Shown: positions 1-6,032 of the stretch, piece after piece
Position numbering within the stretch: position 1 is the stretch's first letter
How the letters are laid out: every line of letters begins with the position of its first letter
Assembly (NCBI GenBank): GCA_902772675.1
Contig: CACYBN010000022.1
Coordinates: forward strand, 1-6,269
Length of the DNA stretch: 6,269 nucleotides
Direction: 5' to 3'
From: an uncultured Erysipelotrichaceae bacterium
Lineage (GTDB): Bacteria > Bacillota_I > Bacilli_A > RF39 > UBA660
Program-made: the position numbers and the translations under genes
The notes under the pieces: generated by a model
Database searches by the model: none
Told to the model about the DNA's origin: nothing
The model's input: only the letters and a program-made list of their open reading frames with translations

Positions 1-23
1 AATAATTCAATATCTTTATTCAT
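1..23 (-). CDS. Start of an unidentified gene, cut by the window edge
   Basis: An ATG at 23-21 opens a frame reading MNKDIEL before the sequence ends. A strong Shine-Dalgarno (TAGGAG, 34-29) sits 5 nt upstream and shares its TAG with the stop codon of trhP2, so the two genes are tightly linked and probably cotranscribed. In B. subtilis the genes after yrrO are udk (uridine kinase) and greA (transcript cleavage factor). Seven residues cannot identify this gene, and they do not obviously resemble the start of either protein. Confidence 0.6.
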
Positions 24-31
24 ATAATCTC

Positions 32-1219
32 CTATACTTTAATTCTCATCATAGAATATTCTTCTATTTCTATAGGTAAATCTATCTTAATATATAAAGT
101 TTCCTCAGGATGTCTAGCTACATCTATCTCTTCCATTTTCTCATTATATAAATTTTCTACTTTAAAACTAAAACAATCTCCTTTAGGAGTAAATATTTCT
201 ACTTCATCTCCTACTTTAAAATAATTTCTCTCATATAATTTTAATAATTTATTATTTTTATCATAACTCTCTATTAAACCTAAGAAATCTTGATTAGATA
301 GTTCTTGTCTTCCAGTATAATATTGATCAGTATAATCAGCTTTTTTATATAAATAATGACTAGATGTTTCTCTATTAGCAACTCTATTTAATACTTTATA
401 TTGTTCAAGTAAAAACTCTGGTTCATTTCTATTATCATAATAATAATCTATTATCTTACGATAAGCTCCTATTACAGTAGCAGTATAATAAATAGATCTC
501 ATTCTTCCTTCTACTTTAAGAGATTTGACTCCAACATCAATTAAATCTTTAATACTTTTAGATAGATTTAAATCCTTAGTAGCCATAGTAAATTTATGAT
601 CATTATCTAAATAATCATAAACGAATCTACATACTTGTGCACATCCACCTCTATTAGAATCTCTATTAGTAACATAATTAGATAGACAACATCTACCACT
701 ATAGAAAGTACACATAGCACCATGAATAAATACTTCTATATCTACTTTTGTTTCATCTATTATTTCTTTCATTTCTTTCAAAGATACTTCTCTTGCTAAT
801 ACAACTCTTTTAACTCCTTGTTCTTTAAAAAACATAACTGTATCTTTATTAGTAGTAGAATTTTGAGTACTTAAATGAGCCTCTACTTCTGGATAATTAG
901 TAACTATATAATTAATTATAAAAGGATCACTTATAATAAAAGCATCTATTCCTGCTTTTACTACTTCTTTAATATAATCTTCTACTCCTGAAATATCTTC
1001 ATTATGAAATACTATATTTAAAGTTAAATAAACCTTTTTATTTAACTTATGTGCAAAATCACATGCTTCTTTTATTTCTTCTATACTAAAATTATTGGCA
1101 TTTGCTCTTAAACTATATTTCTTTCCCCCTATATAACAAGCATCTGCTCCATATAATAAATTAACTTTTAATCTTTCTAAATCTCCAGCTGGAGCTAATA
1201 ATTCAATTCTATTAGTCAT
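32..1219 (-). CDS. trhP2: U32-family tRNA hydroxylase subunit TrhP2 (YrrO-like)
   Basis: This 395-residue protein belongs to the family once called peptidase U32, whose studied members are RNA hydroxylases. B. subtilis YrrO, with YrrN, is needed for normal 5-hydroxyuridine at tRNA position 34, a reaction linked to prephenate and an Fe-S cluster. The family signature is intact at residues 162-180 (E-x-F-x2-G-A-M-C-x4-G-x-C-C-L-S). Cysteines 170, 177 or 178, 193 and 197 (the last two in GGCAQVC) are the likely cluster ligands. The KVEGRMRS block is at 235-242. Residues from about 310 to the end look like the small C-terminal beta domain of the family. It is slightly shorter than B. subtilis YrrO, which is about 420 residues. 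The start overlaps the trhP1 stop by 8 bases (ATGACTAA), implying translational coupling, with a modest GGTGAAG at 1230-1224. Family assignment is very firm; the tRNA role rests on homology and synteny. Confidence 0.93.
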   Translation of the reverse strand: MTNRIELLAPAGDLERLKVNLLYGADACYIGGKKYSLRANANNFSIEEIKEACDFAHKLNKKVYLTLNIVFHNEDISGVEDYIKEVVKAGIDAFIISDPFIINYIVTNYPEVEAHLSTQNSTTNKDTVMFFKEQGVKRVVLAREVSLKEMKEIIDETKVDIEVFIHGAMCTFYSGRCCLSNYVTNRDSNRGGCAQVCRFVYDYLDNDHKFTMATKDLNLSKSIKDLIDVGVKSLKVEGRMRSIYYTATVIGAYRKIIDYYYDNRNEPEFLLEQYKVLNRVANRETSSHYLYKKADYTDQYYTGRQELSNQDFLGLIESYDKNNKLLKLYERNYFKVGDEVEIFTPKGDCFSFKVENLYNEKMEEIDVARHPEETLYIKIDLPIEIEEYSMMRIKV

Positions 1220-2060
1220 TTTTCTTCACCATATATATAGTCTTTTTATAGAAGAAATTAGTATCAGTACCAATTAATTTATCTATATCAGAAATATATT
1301 CCTTATCATTAATACTTTTATTTATAAGTGGAACTAATTTATATGATAATTCATCATCAATGAATTGATCACTATAAACTATATAATCAATTTTAGTATC
1401 AGTAATTAAACAACTTCCATTACAAATTATCTCATTAAAGAAAGTTGTTCCATGTTTATCTTCTCTTATAATAAAACTATTATCTTTATCATGAACACGA
1501 ATATTATTAGAAGGAACTTCTTTATTATCAGAAATAAAATAATTAGATAAAAGTTTTCTTCTACTATCAGCCATTAAAGGATATCCATATCCAAATACCA
1601 TTATCTTCATATCTGTTTTATCTTTTATTTCATTTATCTCTTCAATAGTAATTTCTTCTCCTATAAATGCAGTATTAACATTTAAAGATTTATAATAATT
1701 ACATGTTTTATAATTTGTAACCATATGATTTTGGTTCCATACTAATTCAATATTTAAATTATTCTTATTTTTTAAATAAACAACAGATAAATCATAAAAT
1801 AGTACTCCACTTATTTTTAATTTATCTAATTCTTTTAAAGTATTTTCTAAAAGAGATAATTCTGCATTAAATATATTTTTATTTATACTCACAAATATTT
1901 CTTTATCAGGATATTTATCTATAATATTAGATATTTCAGATACACTATATTCGCTATCAAAATTAATACAAAGATCTTTTACTCCTAGAATAAAACCATC
2001 TACATCTTTAGAATATTTATCTAAATGATTTAAGTCTTTAGGTATTACTATAAGTTTCAT
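1212..2060 (-). CDS. trhP1: U32-family protein TrhP1 (YrrN-like), without the cysteine cluster
   Basis: This 282-residue protein sits exactly where yrrN sits in B. subtilis, between the O-methyltransferase and yrrO. Its U32 character is visible but weak: a beta/alpha barrel-like N-terminal half, a block at 154-174 (MVFGYGYPLMADSRRKLLSNY) that lines up with the U32 signature, and REDKHGT at 199-205, which resembles a motif I recall from YrrN proteins. The signature cysteines are missing from that block; the only cysteines are C31, C120, C213 and C217. In B. subtilis, loss of yrrN, yrrO or both gives the same partial loss of 5-methoxyuridine, which suggests the two products work together. I infer that this subunit partners TrhP2 structurally or in tRNA binding and does not carry the Fe-S cluster. 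A strong GAGGTGA (2071-2065) supports the start. The closely overlapping trhP2 start also argues for a stoichiometric pair. Confidence 0.85.
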   Translation of the reverse strand: MKLIVIPKDLNHLDKYSKDVDGFILGVKDLCINFDSEYSVSEISNIIDKYPDKEIFVSINKNIFNAELSLLENTLKELDKLKISGVLFYDLSVVYLKNKNNLNIELVWNQNHMVTNYKTCNYYKSLNVNTAFIGEEITIEEINEIKDKTDMKIMVFGYGYPLMADSRRKLLSNYFISDNKEVPSNNIRVHDKDNSFIIREDKHGTTFFNEIICNGSCLITDTKIDYIVYSDQFIDDELSYKLVPLINKSINDKEYISDIDKLIGTDTNFFYKKTIYMVKKND

Positions 2061-2064
2061 ATAA

Positions 2065-2092
2065 TCACCTCAAATCAATAATATTTTATCAT
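2065..2092 (-). promoter_or_regulatory. Possible extended -10 promoter and ribosome binding site before trhP1
   Basis: On the minus strand ATGATAAAAT (2092-2083) contains an extended -10 element: TG, one base, then TAAAAT at 2088-2083. The hexamer 17 bases upstream (CTACTT, 2111-2106) is a poor -35 and lies inside a hairpin, so any promoter here would depend on the extended -10. GAGGTGA (2071-2065) is a strong ribosome binding site ending 4 nt before the trhP1 ATG. If the promoter is real the leader is very short. Such AT-rich matches arise easily by chance in this genome. Confidence 0.35.
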
Positions 2093-2101
2093 AAATAAAA
2101 T

Positions 2102-2126
2102 AAAAAAGTAGATATTATCTACTTTT
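2102..2126 (-). terminator. Terminator-like hairpin over the trmR stop codon
   Basis: A perfect 11-base inverted repeat (AAAAGTAGATA, one central A, TATCTACTTTT, minus strand 2126-2104) is followed directly by a T-rich tract that starts TTTTTT and continues through TATTTTATTT. The trmR stop codon TAG (2121-2119) is inside the left arm. The stem has only two G:C pairs, so it is weak by usual standards, although the A-tract, stem and T-tract order is that of an intrinsic terminator. It may reduce readthrough from trmR into trhP1. It could also be a chance palindrome in AT-rich DNA. Confidence 0.4.
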
Positions 2127-2721
2127 CAATTCTTTCAGTTATAGCTAAGCCATCACCTATATCACTAAAAGTTGTTTTAAAATATTCATTTTCTTCTAAG
2201 AATACTTTATATTCTTTAATCTTTCTAACTAGTCCTCTTAGATTTCTACTTTTAATTTCTTTTTCATCTTTATCTACATAACCATGAAATTTCATATTAT
2301 CAGTAATAATATATCCTTCTTGACTAAGATTTTTAGAGAATTTTTCAAAGAAATTAATATTTTGACCTTTAGCAGCATCAATAAATATTAAATCAAATTC
2401 TCCTTCAACTTTAGTTTCTAAAGCATCTTTAAATATTAAAGTAATTCTATCTTCTAGACCAAACTCTTTAATATTTTTAACTGCTTCAAGATATCTTGCT
2501 TCATCTCTTTCAATAGATACTATCTTTAATTTAGGATTAGCAAGAGCCATAGAAATAGCACTAAAACCTACAGCAGTACCAATTTCTAAAACATTCTCTA
2601 TATGATGTTTAATTACAAAATTTGTTAAATAATTAATGCCTTTATCACTCATTATAGGTATATTTTCTTCTTTAGCATGTTTCTTCAACTCTCTCAAGAG
2701 TGTATATTGATTGTCTACCAT
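2119..2721 (-). CDS. trmR: SAM-dependent O-methyltransferase, likely tRNA 5-hydroxyuridine methyltransferase TrmR (YrrM)
   Basis: TrmR methylates 5-hydroxyuridine at tRNA position 34 to 5-methoxyuridine, using S-adenosylmethionine and a metal ion; B. subtilis YrrM does this. The 200-residue protein has the fold of the catechol/caffeoyl-CoA O-methyltransferase family: motif I VLEIGTAVGFS at 44-54, an acidic residue closing strand 2 (E71 in SIERDE), FIDAAKG at 113-119 with a probable metal-binding D115, and TDN at 140-142 with D141 and N142 as further metal ligands. I chose the ATG at 2721. An in-frame ATG at 2730 would add three residues, but AAGGA (2737-2733) is only 2 nt from it and 11 nt from the chosen one. 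The gene overlaps the mltG stop by 7 bases. The adjacent trhP genes make the tRNA substrate much more likely than a small-molecule one. Confidence 0.88.
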   Translation of the reverse strand: MVDNQYTLLRELKKHAKEENIPIMSDKGINYLTNFVIKHHIENVLEIGTAVGFSAISMALANPKLKIVSIERDEARYLEAVKNIKEFGLEDRITLIFKDALETKVEGEFDLIFIDAAKGQNINFFEKFSKNLSQEGYIITDNMKFHGYVDKDEKEIKSRNLRGLVRKIKEYKVFLEENEYFKTTFSDIGDGLAITERIEK

Positions 2722-3794
2722 TCGTACCATAATCCTTTTTCTTTTAATTCTTTAATCTTTTTGTTTTGTTCAGCATAAGTAGTACTAAAATAAATCTTTC
2801 TATTCTTATCACTAACGAAATAATAATAATTATGCTTAGTAGGATTAATTACTGCTTTAAAAGCTGTCTCTGATACACTAGCTATAGGTCCAACTGGAAT
2901 CTTACCAGCATTAGAAGCTATTCTAGTATTATAAGGACTATTATAATTATATTCTGCTACTGTTAAATCTCTTTCACTCATATCAACTTTATTAGCATAA
3001 TATGATGTAACATCGCTTCCTAATTGCATATTAGAATTTAATCTATTATAAAATACTCCTGCTACTCCAGCTCTATCACTTTCAGTAACACTTTCAAGTT
3101 CTACTACTGAAGCAAGTGATAATAATTCATGAACTGAATATTTACTATTATTAATCTCTTTCTTATATTTAGTCAAGAATTTATCTTCTGCATCTAATAA
3201 CTTTTTAAATATATCTTCAACAGAAACATCCTTATTAACAAATCTATAAGTATCTGGATATAAATATCCTTCTAAAGGATAATAAATAGAACTATTCTTA
3301 ATAGAACTATCTAAGAACCAATACTTTTCAATTAAAGAATCAATATATTTAGAATCTTTTAATTTATCATAGACATCTTGCTCAGTATTATTAGTATTAT
3401 CTGCGATAGTTTTAGCTATCTTACGCATATTAATACCCTCTTTAAAAGTAATACTGATCTCATCAGGATTATAGTTATTTCCCTTTTTTAAGACTTCTAC
3501 AATAGTCTTTAAATCCATACTTTTAGATAAACTATATGTACCTGCTTTTAAACTATCTATCTTATAAATAGTACAATATAATCTAAAAATATTTTTACTA
3601 TGTACTAAATCATTTTCTTTTAATATTTTACCTATTCCAGTAGTAGTACTACCTGATGGTATTTCAATTTCTACAAAAGTTTTATCATTTTTATCTACTG
3701 CTGATACGCTATATCTATAAAAACAGCCTAAAACAACCACTAGCACTAGCAAACAGAAAAAAATGATCATCATCGCGTTTCTTAATATCTTCAT
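2715..3794 (-). CDS. mltG: Endolytic murein transglycosylase MltG (YceG/YrrL family)
   Basis: MltG is a membrane-anchored lytic transglycosylase that cuts nascent peptidoglycan strands and so limits glycan length. The 359-residue protein starts with a short basic stretch (K2, R5) and one transmembrane helix at about 7-27, leaving the rest outside the membrane. A LysM-like subdomain covers about 41-105 (IPSGSTTTGIGKILKENDLV, then LKAGTYSL). The family block EGYLYPDTY is at 175-183. The catalytic region LASVVELES is at 227-235, where E232 is the probable catalytic acid by alignment with E. coli MltG, followed by VFYNRL at 247-252. GKIPVGPIASVS at 297-308 is also conserved. Length is normal. The start has no visible Shine-Dalgarno: the bases before it are TTTATTAATCTT, just after a hairpin. 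A later start at Met8 or Met9 would remove the basic residues before the helix and has no better binding site. Confidence 0.95.
   Translation of the reverse strand: MKILRNAMMIIFFCLLVLVVVLGCFYRYSVSAVDKNDKTFVEIEIPSGSTTTGIGKILKENDLVHSKNIFRLYCTIYKIDSLKAGTYSLSKSMDLKTIVEVLKKGNNYNPDEISITFKEGINMRKIAKTIADNTNNTEQDVYDKLKDSKYIDSLIEKYWFLDSSIKNSSIYYPLEGYLYPDTYRFVNKDVSVEDIFKKLLDAEDKFLTKYKKEINNSKYSVHELLSLASVVELESVTESDRAGVAGVFYNRLNSNMQLGSDVTSYYANKVDMSERDLTVAEYNYNSPYNTRIASNAGKIPVGPIASVSETAFKAVINPTKHNYYYFVSDKNRKIYFSTTYAEQNKKIKELKEKGLWYEW
2733..2737 (-). promoter_or_regulatory. Ribosome binding site that decides the trmR start
   Basis: AAGGA lies inside the last codons of mltG. It is 2 nt before the ATG at 2730 and 11 nt before the ATG at 2721. 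Only the second distance is workable, so the shorter protein is preferred. Confidence 0.55.
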
Positions 3795-3805
3795 AAGATT
3801 AATAA

Positions 3806-3825
3806 ACGAGCAAACTATTGCTCGT
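3806..3825 (-). promoter_or_regulatory. Hairpin over the DUF1292 stop codon, before mltG
   Basis: On the minus strand ACGAGCAA (3825-3818), a four-base loop TAGT and TTGCTCGT (3813-3806) form a perfect 8-bp stem with four G:C pairs. The loop begins with the TAG stop of the DUF1292 gene. The hairpin ends 11 bases before the mltG ATG and is followed by TTTATTAATCTT, a poor T-tract, so full termination seems unlikely. It could attenuate transcription, stabilise the upstream message end, or tune translation of mltG, which lacks a Shine-Dalgarno. Confidence 0.45.
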
Positions 3826-4123
3826 CATTAGTTCCTTCATTTGCTTCAGCTGTTTTCTTCTTAATTTCATCTTGTAATGTATTAAGAATTGTTTCTATTA
3901 TCTTCCATTCTTGCTCAGTTTCAATTGGATCTAATCTAGGATTTTCCATTTTAGGATCATAGATTGATGCAAAAACTTGAATGTTTCCAGCTTCATCCTT
4001 ACTATTGTCTGTATAAACAATGTAACTTTTTTTTGTTTCTTCTGAATCAAAAGTAAATAGAATATCACAAACTATTTCTTTTCCTTCATCATTTATTACT
4101 TTAAAAGTATTATTATTATCCAT
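3815..4123 (-). CDS. DUF1292 family protein (YrzB-like)
   Basis: This acidic 102-residue protein matches the DUF1292/YrzB family, which is found in Firmicutes between ruvX and mltG and has no established function that I know of. Typical features are the opening strand FKVINDEGKEIVCDILFTF (7-25), KKSYIVYTDN (31-40), an insert ending GNIQVFASIYDP (46-57), and the closing PIETEQEWKIIETIL (66-80). The last 20 residues are charged and probably disordered. There is no signal peptide or membrane segment, so it should be cytoplasmic. It starts 1 nt after the ruvX stop with a good AAGGGAG (4137-4131) inside the end of ruvX, so the two are coupled. Its stop codon lies in the loop of a hairpin. Confidence 0.9.
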   Translation of the reverse strand: MDNNNTFKVINDEGKEIVCDILFTFDSEETKKSYIVYTDNSKDEAGNIQVFASIYDPKMENPRLDPIETEQEWKIIETILNTLQDEIKKKTAEANEGTNDEQ

Positions 4124-4124
4124 A

Positions 4125-4544
4125 TTAATCTCCCTTTCTTCTATCTAAATATGACTGTAGTATTATAGTCGCAGCCATACTATCAATTACTTTTTTCCTT
4201 TTCTTTCTCGATGTATCATTACTAATCAAAAGATTTTCTGCTTCCTTAGTAGTTAATCTTTCATCTTCCAAATATACAGGAATATTTAATCTATCTTCAA
4301 GTTTCTTTTTAAACTCTATAGATAGTTCTCCTTTAAATCCTATTGAATTGTTCATATTCTTTGGAAGACCTAAAACTATCGCAGAAACATTCCACTCTGA
4401 AACAACATCTACAACATCATTAACCAGTCTATCATATTCTTCGTTATGTCTAACTATTTTATGTGATGACGCAATAGTACCAGTAGCATCAGAAAGTGCC
4501 ATTCCTAAAGTTCTACTACCTAAATCAAGGCCTAAATATCTCAT
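4125..4544 (-). CDS. ruvX: Holliday junction resolvase-like nuclease RuvX/YqgF (YrrK)
   Basis: This 139-residue RNase H-fold protein is of normal family length. YqgF was first proposed as a Holliday junction resolvase; in E. coli it is tied to maturation of the 5' end of 16S rRNA, so its role here may be in RNA processing. Visible motifs are GLDLGSRTLGMALSD (5-19) with catalytic D7, VLGLPKNMNNSIG (57-69), LEDERLTTKEA (92-102) with acidic E93, D94 and E95, and IDSMAATIILQSYLD (120-134) with D121 as the last metal-binding acid. All expected acidic positions are present, so it looks active. The ATG overlaps the ireB stop by one base (TAATG), with only a weak purine-rich binding site, so translation is probably coupled to ireB. 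Confidence 0.95.
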   Translation of the reverse strand: MRYLGLDLGSRTLGMALSDATGTIASSHKIVRHNEEYDRLVNDVVDVVSEWNVSAIVLGLPKNMNNSIGFKGELSIEFKKKLEDRLNIPVYLEDERLTTKEAENLLISNDTSRKKRKKVIDSMAATIILQSYLDRRKGD

Positions 4545-4798
4545 TATTTTCCACTCATATAATCTTTAAGTAAAACTTCTAGAATCTTATTTCTTTCCAA
4601 TTTAGTAATATTTTTACGAGCATCTCTATGTGAAGAAATATATCCTGGATCTCCGCTCATAATATAACCAATTAATTGATTAATAGGATTATATCCTCTT
4701 TCAACTAAAGCATCATATACTTCATCCAAAGTAGTTCTAACTAATTGATCTTCTACTTCTTCAACGTTATATATATTAGTATTTTCATCGATTCCCAT
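4544..4798 (-). CDS. ireB: IreB/ReoM family regulatory phosphoprotein (UPF0297, YrzL)
   Basis: This 84-residue protein matches IreB of Enterococcus and ReoM of Listeria. These small cytoplasmic proteins are phosphorylated near their N terminus by the PASTA-domain Ser/Thr kinase; in Listeria, ReoM controls ClpCP-dependent degradation of MurA and hence peptidoglycan synthesis. The N terminus MGIDENTNIY places Thr7 at the position phosphorylated in ReoM. The core VYDALVERGYNPINQLIGYI (27-46), SGDPGYISSH (48-57), R58, R61 and the C-terminal LERNKILEVLLKDY (67-80) are typical of the family. A strong GAGGTGA (4809-4803) precedes the ATG, and a sigma-A-like promoter lies in the gap before it, so this is probably the first gene of a transcript running through ruvX and mltG. 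The kinase is not in this window. Confidence 0.94.
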   Translation of the reverse strand: MGIDENTNIYNVEEVEDQLVRTTLDEVYDALVERGYNPINQLIGYIMSGDPGYISSHRDARKNITKLERNKILEVLLKDYMSGK

Positions 4799-4802
4799 AA
4801 TT

Positions 4803-4850
4803 TCACCTCATTACTATTTTAATTTTATCATTTTATAACTTACTTATCAA
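4803..4850 (-). promoter_or_regulatory. Sigma-A-like promoter and ribosome binding site before ireB
   Basis: On the minus strand TTGATA (4850-4845), a 17-base spacer and TAAAAT (4827-4822) match the -35 and -10 consensus at five of six positions each. The spacer ends in TGA, giving an extended -10. The predicted start is near 4815, and GAGGTGA (4809-4803) follows 12 bases after the -10. The leader would be under 20 nt. The site lies wholly in the 55-bp gap between the rhomboid gene and ireB, as expected for a real promoter. No terminator-like hairpin is seen in this gap, so readthrough from upstream is also possible. Confidence 0.6.
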
Positions 4851-4853
4851 TAT

Positions 4854-5990
4854 TTAAAAAACATGTTGAGTCATTAAATAAATTAAAAATACTAAAATAA
4901 TTGTTCCTATTACAAAACCATTTATTCTTTCTTGAGTATTTCCTTTATAAGGAACTCCAACAGCCATAGTAGCTAAATAACCACCAATTAAACCACCAAT
5001 ATGACCAAATATATCTATACCTGGAATCATTAATCCAATAGCTAAATTAAATACTAATAAAGGTATTATTTGATTTTGAATAACAGTTCCTAAATAAACT
5101 CTATAATGATATCCAAAGCATAATAATGATCCTAATAGACCAAATATTGCTCCACTAGCACCTACCGCAGCAAAATTTTCTCCATGTATTGCTAAAGTAA
5201 GTAATGATCCAAAAATACCACTTATTATATATACAATTAAAAATTTCCATTTACCTAGAAAACTTTCCATTTGTTTTCCAAGAATATATAAAGCATACAT
5301 ATTAAAAGCTATATGCATCAATCCTGCATGTAGGAATGTTCCTGTTATAATACGATAATACTCATGATATTTAACAACACCTATATTCCATACACAAAAA
5401 TCATCTACTATACTCTCATTTAATAAAGAAAGAATAAATACAATTATATTTATAATTATCAATGCATAAGTAATAGTAGGTTTCTTAGGTTTAAATACTT
5501 CATTTGCTTTATCTGCTTCTGTTTTATTTTTTCTATTTATATCAGAAGTTATTCTAACAAATAAACGTACTCCTTCTTCTGAAAACTTAAGTTTCTTTCC
5601 TATATCTGGAAAACTTTCTTTTACAAATTTATAATTTTTAATATCTTCTGCTTCTTTTAAATATACAGAGTCTATTCCTTTTAATTCATCTAATTTAACA
5701 CTATCTCCTAAATCAGTAAAAATACTTAGTACTCTCATATTAAAAGTAAATGTTTTTCTTTTTATTTTTTTAACTACTCTTCTAGTTTTAAATGTATCAT
5801 ATTCTAGTTGTTCATTATTATGAATATGTCCAGATACTATACGAATAATTTTATAATCATTTTCTAGATTTTCTAGCCATATTTCATCTTCTGCACCTTG
5901 AAGAATAATTGGATTATAATTTTGTTCAGTTATAAAGTAATGTAATAATTTCATAGTTATTTCATTCTTTTTATCAAGTGTACTATCCAT
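4854..5990 (-). CDS. Rhomboid family intramembrane serine protease with soluble N-terminal domain
   Basis: Rhomboids cleave membrane proteins within or next to a transmembrane helix. The 378-residue protein has a charged soluble domain (about 1-170) with EIWLEN at 36-41, which resembles the N-terminal domain of B. subtilis GluP/YqgP, then about seven membrane helices near 173-190, 219-238, 250-267, 277-294, 305-323, 329-346 and 358-373. The catalytic set is complete: H221-x4-H226-x3-N230 in helix 2, GASG with nucleophile S279 in helix 4, and H330 in GHIGGLIGG in helix 6. It ends after helix 7, lacking the C-terminal TPR region of YqgP. I chose the ATG at 5990 because GGAGGG (6001-5996) sits 5 nt before it; the frame extends upstream to a TTG at 6023 with no binding site, which would add 11 residues. 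The substrate is unknown. It occupies the place before ireB that alaS has in B. subtilis. Confidence 0.93.
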   Translation of the reverse strand: MDSTLDKKNEITMKLLHYFITEQNYNPIILQGAEDEIWLENLENDYKIIRIVSGHIHNNEQLEYDTFKTRRVVKKIKRKTFTFNMRVLSIFTDLGDSVKLDELKGIDSVYLKEAEDIKNYKFVKESFPDIGKKLKFSEEGVRLFVRITSDINRKNKTEADKANEVFKPKKPTITYALIIINIIVFILSLLNESIVDDFCVWNIGVVKYHEYYRIITGTFLHAGLMHIAFNMYALYILGKQMESFLGKWKFLIVYIISGIFGSLLTLAIHGENFAAVGASGAIFGLLGSLLCFGYHYRVYLGTVIQNQIIPLLVFNLAIGLMIPGIDIFGHIGGLIGGYLATMAVGVPYKGNTQERINGFVIGTIILVFLIYLMTQHVF

Positions 5991-5995
5991 ACTAT

Positions 5996-6001
5996 CCCTC
6001 C
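5996..6001 (-). promoter_or_regulatory. Strong ribosome binding site for the rhomboid gene
   Basis: GGAGGG lies 5 nt before the ATG at 5990-5988. This is the best Shine-Dalgarno in the window and excludes the upstream TTG at 6023 as the main start. Confidence 0.8.
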
Positions 6002-6002
6002 A

Positions 6003-6027
6003 ATCAAATATATTATATATCAAATAT
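6003..6027 (-). repeat. Direct repeat flanking a TATAAT in front of the rhomboid gene
   Basis: ATATTTGAT occurs twice on the minus strand (6027-6019 and 6011-6003), 16 bases apart. A perfect TATAAT (6017-6012) lies between the copies. The hexamer 17 bases upstream (TAGAGT, 6040-6035) matches the -35 consensus at only three positions, and a start about seven bases after the TATAAT would leave almost no leader before the GGAGGG. It may be a weak promoter with an operator-like repeat, or low-complexity AT sequence. Confidence 0.3.
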
Positions 6028-6032
6028 TAAAT

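Noticed and set aside
32..2060. U32 proteins as secreted collagenase-type proteases
   Set aside because: Neither protein has a signal peptide, and the YrrN/YrrO context beside trmR fits RNA hydroxylation; the peptidase label is historical.
4348..4569. Plus-strand open frame of 73 codons
   Set aside because: It lies antisense to ruvX and the end of ireB, both with intact family motifs, and has no family resemblance or convincing binding site.
5991..6023. Upstream TTG start for the rhomboid gene
   Set aside because: It lacks a ribosome binding site, and the strong GGAGGG lies inside this extension at the right distance for the ATG at 5990.
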